DNA from: Pseudomonadota bacterium
GTDB taxonomy: Bacteria; Pseudomonadota; Alphaproteobacteria; Acetobacterales; Acetobacteraceae
DNA: 6,172 nt
Direction of reading: 5' to 3'
Assembly (NCBI GenBank): GCA_021845835.1
Contig: JAJZVE010000156.1
Location: 1-6,172, forward strand
Shown here piece by piece: positions 4,299 through 6,172 of this stretch (position 1 is the first letter of the stretch; each line of letters begins with the position of its first letter). A program made the position numbers and the translations under genes. Below the pieces are notes generated by a model. It worked only from the letters and a program-made list of their open reading frames with translations. It was not told the DNA's origin and ran no database searches.

Positions 4299-6086
4299 AT
4301 GAGCCAGACCGCCTCCGCCGACCGCCCCGTGCCGCACCCCGCCCCGCCGCTGGCGCTGCTGGCGTTCCGGGTGGTGTGCGCCGCCGCCGTGATCGCGACC
4401 GTCGCTGTCGCCGCCGCACTCTGGGGCGCGCGGCATGCCGGCTGGGCCGGAGTGGGCATCGGCCTGCCGCTCGGCGTCGCTGCGGCGCTGGCCGTGCGCA
4501 CGCTGCCGATGGCGCTGTGCGCCCCCTCCGCGCCGGCGCGCCCGCTCGCGCCGGTGCGCGCAGGATTGCTGCTGCCGGCCGCGGGCGCGGTGTTCCTGCT
4601 GGTGCTGGCGCCGCTGCTGGCGACGCCGCTGCCGCCGTTCGACGACTACCTCAACCATCTGGCGCGCATCCATCTGATCGCGCTCGGCAACGCGCCGTCG
4701 CCGCTGCACGCCTTCTATGCCATCCACTGGAAGCCGATCCCGAACCTGGCGATGGACCTGGTGGTGCCGCCGCTGGCGCGGCTGATCGGGACCTTCGCCG
4801 CCGGCAAGCTGTTCCTGATCGTCGCGACGCTGCTGCTGCTGACCGGGCCGTTCGCCATCTTCGCCGCGCTGTACCGGCAGCTTTCGCCCGGGCCGCTGGC
4901 GGCGGCGCTGTTCGTCGCCAACTACATCAGCAAGATGGGCGTGGTGAACTACGAGTTCGGCGTCGGCCTCGCGCTGTTCGGCATCGCCGGCTGGATCGCG
5001 CTTGGCGAACGCCGGGCACGGTGGCGCGGCCTTGCCTCGGCGGTCTGGGTGCCGGTGCTGTTCTTCAGCCATTTCGTCGCCCTCGGCATCTACGCAATGG
5101 CGATCGCGAGTTTCGAGATCTGGCGGCTGTGGTCGCGGCCGGCGGAGCGGCGGCGCTGGCCGGCCGATGCGGCGGCGCTGCTGCTGCCGTTCCTCATCAT
5201 GCCGCTGCTGCTGGCCGCCGGCTGGGGCGGGCAGCACCCGCTGGTGGCGAACAGTTGGGGCGGGCTGCATAGCCGGATCGAGGGGCTGCAGATGCTGGTG
5301 GAGGCGTACTATTCGCGGCTCGACCTGCTGTTCCTGCTCGGCATGGTTGGCGGGCTGATCTGGGCGCTGCGACGGCGCATGCTGTCGCTGCCGGGCTGCG
5401 GCTGGGTGTTCCTGGCGCTGGCCGGCACCGTCTATCTGCTGACACCGGAGCGGACGCTGGGCTCCTGGGGCGCGGCGGCGCGGCTGCCGACCGGCATCGC
5501 ATTCGTGCTGTGCGGCCTGCTGCGCTGGGATCTGCCGTCCGCTGCCGCGCAGCGCGCCTTCCTCGCGGCGCTGGCGCTGCTGGCGGTGTTCCGCACCGCG
5601 ACCGTGGAAGCGGCGTTCCTGCGCTATGACCGCGTGCGCCGCGACGTGGCGGCATCGCTGCCGCTGCTGCCGCCGGGCAGCCGCGTCCTGGTCGCCGAGG
5701 ACTACGCCCACGACGACAACGCGCTGCGGGCGATCCGGCAACTGCCCTGCCTCGCCATGATCGAGCGCGCCAGCCTGGTGTCGCTGGCGTATTCCGATCC
5801 GCTCAGCCAGATCCTGGTGGTCAGGCCGCCGTATCGCGCCAGCACCGGCGGCTTCAACGACGACCCGGTGGCGCTGCCGGCCCTGCTGCACCCGCCGGCG
5901 CAGGATCCGCCGCCGCTGACCCTGGACTTCGACCCGACCGGCCGCATCTACTGGCGCGACTGGCCGCACGCCTATGATTACGTCTATGTGCTGAACCGCG
6001 AGGAGCGGACCAGCCCCGATCCGGCGCGGCTGCAACTGCTGTTCACCGGCCATCGCGTGCAGCTGTTCCGGGTGCGGCCGGACTGA
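4299..6086 (+). CDS. Polytopic membrane protein, possible GT-C-type glycosyltransferase
   Basis: This is a 595-aa integral membrane protein of a family I cannot name with certainty. About 11-12 hydrophobic segments are visible (roughly 17-42, 48-66, 88-109, 169-191, 197-210, 217-235, 247-272, 289-308, 341-356, 368-381, 395-409, 418-431), followed by a soluble C-terminal part (about 440-595) containing SRVLVAEDYAHDDN and DYVYVLN. Right after the third segment comes PPFDDYLNHLAR (112-123). An acidic pair in an early extracytoplasmic loop is the hallmark of GT-C glycosyltransferases that use lipid-linked sugars, which is the main reason for the suggestion. Other possibilities are a polysaccharide polymerase-like protein or a non-enzymatic membrane protein. 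ATG at 4299 is preferred over in-frame ATGs at 4179 and 4254: a modest GGGA lies 7 nt upstream, and the extra N-terminal residues would be low-complexity basic sequence. It is divergent from the GT2-GT9 gene, which supports a glycan role. Confidence 0.85.
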   Translation: MSQTASADRPVPHPAPPLALLAFRVVCAAAVIATVAVAAALWGARHAGWAGVGIGLPLGVAAALAVRTLPMALCAPSAPARPLAPVRAGLLLPAAGAVFLLVLAPLLATPLPPFDDYLNHLARIHLIALGNAPSPLHAFYAIHWKPIPNLAMDLVVPPLARLIGTFAAGKLFLIVATLLLLTGPFAIFAALYRQLSPGPLAAALFVANYISKMGVVNYEFGVGLALFGIAGWIALGERRARWRGLASAVWVPVLFFSHFVALGIYAMAIASFEIWRLWSRPAERRRWPADAAALLLPFLIMPLLLAAGWGGQHPLVANSWGGLHSRIEGLQMLVEAYYSRLDLLFLLGMVGGLIWALRRRMLSLPGCGWVFLALAGTVYLLTPERTLGSWGAAARLPTGIAFVLCGLLRWDLPSAAAQRAFLAALALLAVFRTATVEAAFLRYDRVRRDVAASLPLLPPGSRVLVAEDYAHDDNALRAIRQLPCLAMIERASLVSLAYSDPLSQILVVRPPYRASTGGFNDDPVALPALLHPPAQDPPPLTLDFDPTGRIYWRDWPHAYDYVYVLNREERTSPDPARLQLLFTGHRVQLFRVRPD

Positions 6087-6119
6087 ACATGAAGCTGACG
6101 CGACCGGGCCGGGCGTGAT

Positions 6120-6123
6120 AGGA
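6120..6123 (+). promoter_or_regulatory. Ribosome binding site of the last, partial gene
   Basis: AGGA lies 7 nt before the ATG at 6131, and an in-frame TAG at 6119-6121 closes the frame upstream. Together they mark 6131 as the first usable start of a new reading frame. Confidence 0.45.
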
Positions 6124-6130
6124 TGCGGGC

Positions 6131-6172
6131 ATGTCACAGGCCCTTTCCTACACGCAGCCGCCGTCGCGGATG
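6131..6172 (+). CDS. Start of an unidentified gene, 3'-truncated by the window end
   Basis: Fourteen codons are visible, beginning MSQALSYTQPPSRM, and the frame is open to the window end. Support comes from AGGA 7 nt upstream, an in-frame stop just before the start, and a position 44 nt downstream of the membrane protein gene on the same strand, as expected for a next operon member. The peptide is too short to identify; it looks like a soluble N-terminus and not a signal peptide. It could also be a spurious frame. Confidence 0.45.
   Translation, partial: MSQALSYTQPPSRM

Noticed and set aside
4166..5272. A 368-codon plus-strand frame overlapping the membrane protein gene in another phase
   Set aside because: The translation is Arg/Ala repeats without membrane segments; the 4299-6086 frame has a coherent polytopic membrane protein.
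6087..6130. A terminator after the membrane protein gene, or a 9-codon peptide from ATG 6090
   Set aside because: No stable stem with a T-run is visible in these 44 nt, and the short frame has no ribosome binding site or recognisable content.
4011..6137. The glycosyltransferase frame stays open for about 709 more codons upstream, suggesting a 1535-aa giant protein
   Set aside because: The extra part is Gln/Arg/His-rich, has no domain, lies antisense to the membrane protein gene, and the GT2 domain begins right after the GTG at 4010.
1..6172. Defence system, mobile element, CRISPR array or RNA gene
   Set aside because: No transposase, integrase, nuclease, toxin-antitoxin pair, spaced repeats, tRNA-like cloverleaf or rRNA segment was found on either strand by reading.

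Overview
The window is a GC-rich piece of bacterial DNA (third codon positions almost always G or C) with six protein-coding genes, two of them cut by the window ends. No rRNA, tRNA, CRISPR array, insertion sequence or phage gene was seen. Gene content and protein style (Ala/Arg/Pro-rich proteins, a CHRD secreted protein, a methyltransferase opening with a GFESRKCYGRRC-type segment, a GT2-GT9 fusion) suggest an alphaproteobacterium. Acetobacteraceae/Rhodospirillales is my best guess, from memory of similar proteins and not from any search. The first 12 bases match the 3' end of the standard Illumina adapter, so the left edge is an assembled contig end carrying sequencing adapter, not genome.

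Layout, left to right. (1) Plus strand, 14-807: the C-terminal 118 codons of a cyclase-family (kynurenine formamidase-like) metal hydrolase, then 11 nt later a complete secreted CHRD-domain protein, probably co-transcribed. (2) A 36-nt convergent gap at 808-843, with a strong inverted repeat (823-837/856-870) that reaches into the end of the next gene and looks like a shared terminator. (3) Minus strand, 4010 down to 844: an 826-aa GT2-GT9 double glycosyltransferase, then after an 86-89 nt gap holding a perfect 8-bp hairpin, a 199-aa SAM-dependent methyltransferase. (4) A 288-nt divergent intergenic region (4011-4298) with an AT-richer island and a 10-bp perfect palindrome. (5) Plus strand, 4299-6086: a 595-aa polytopic membrane protein with a GT-C-like acidic loop (PPFDDYLNHLAR) and a soluble C-terminal domain. 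(6) From 6131, the first 14 codons of another gene with a good ribosome binding site.

Regions 3-6 read as a small surface-glycan locus. Cytosolic GT2 and GT9 domains would build or extend a glycan, the polytopic protein could act on a lipid-linked sugar or polymer at the periplasmic face, and the methyltransferase could cap or modify the product. That pathway is inferred from domain types and gene neighbourhood; no substrate can be read from the sequence. The least familiar elements are the fusion of two glycosyltransferase folds with a coiled coil and a C-terminal beta-rich domain, and the unnamed membrane protein beside it.
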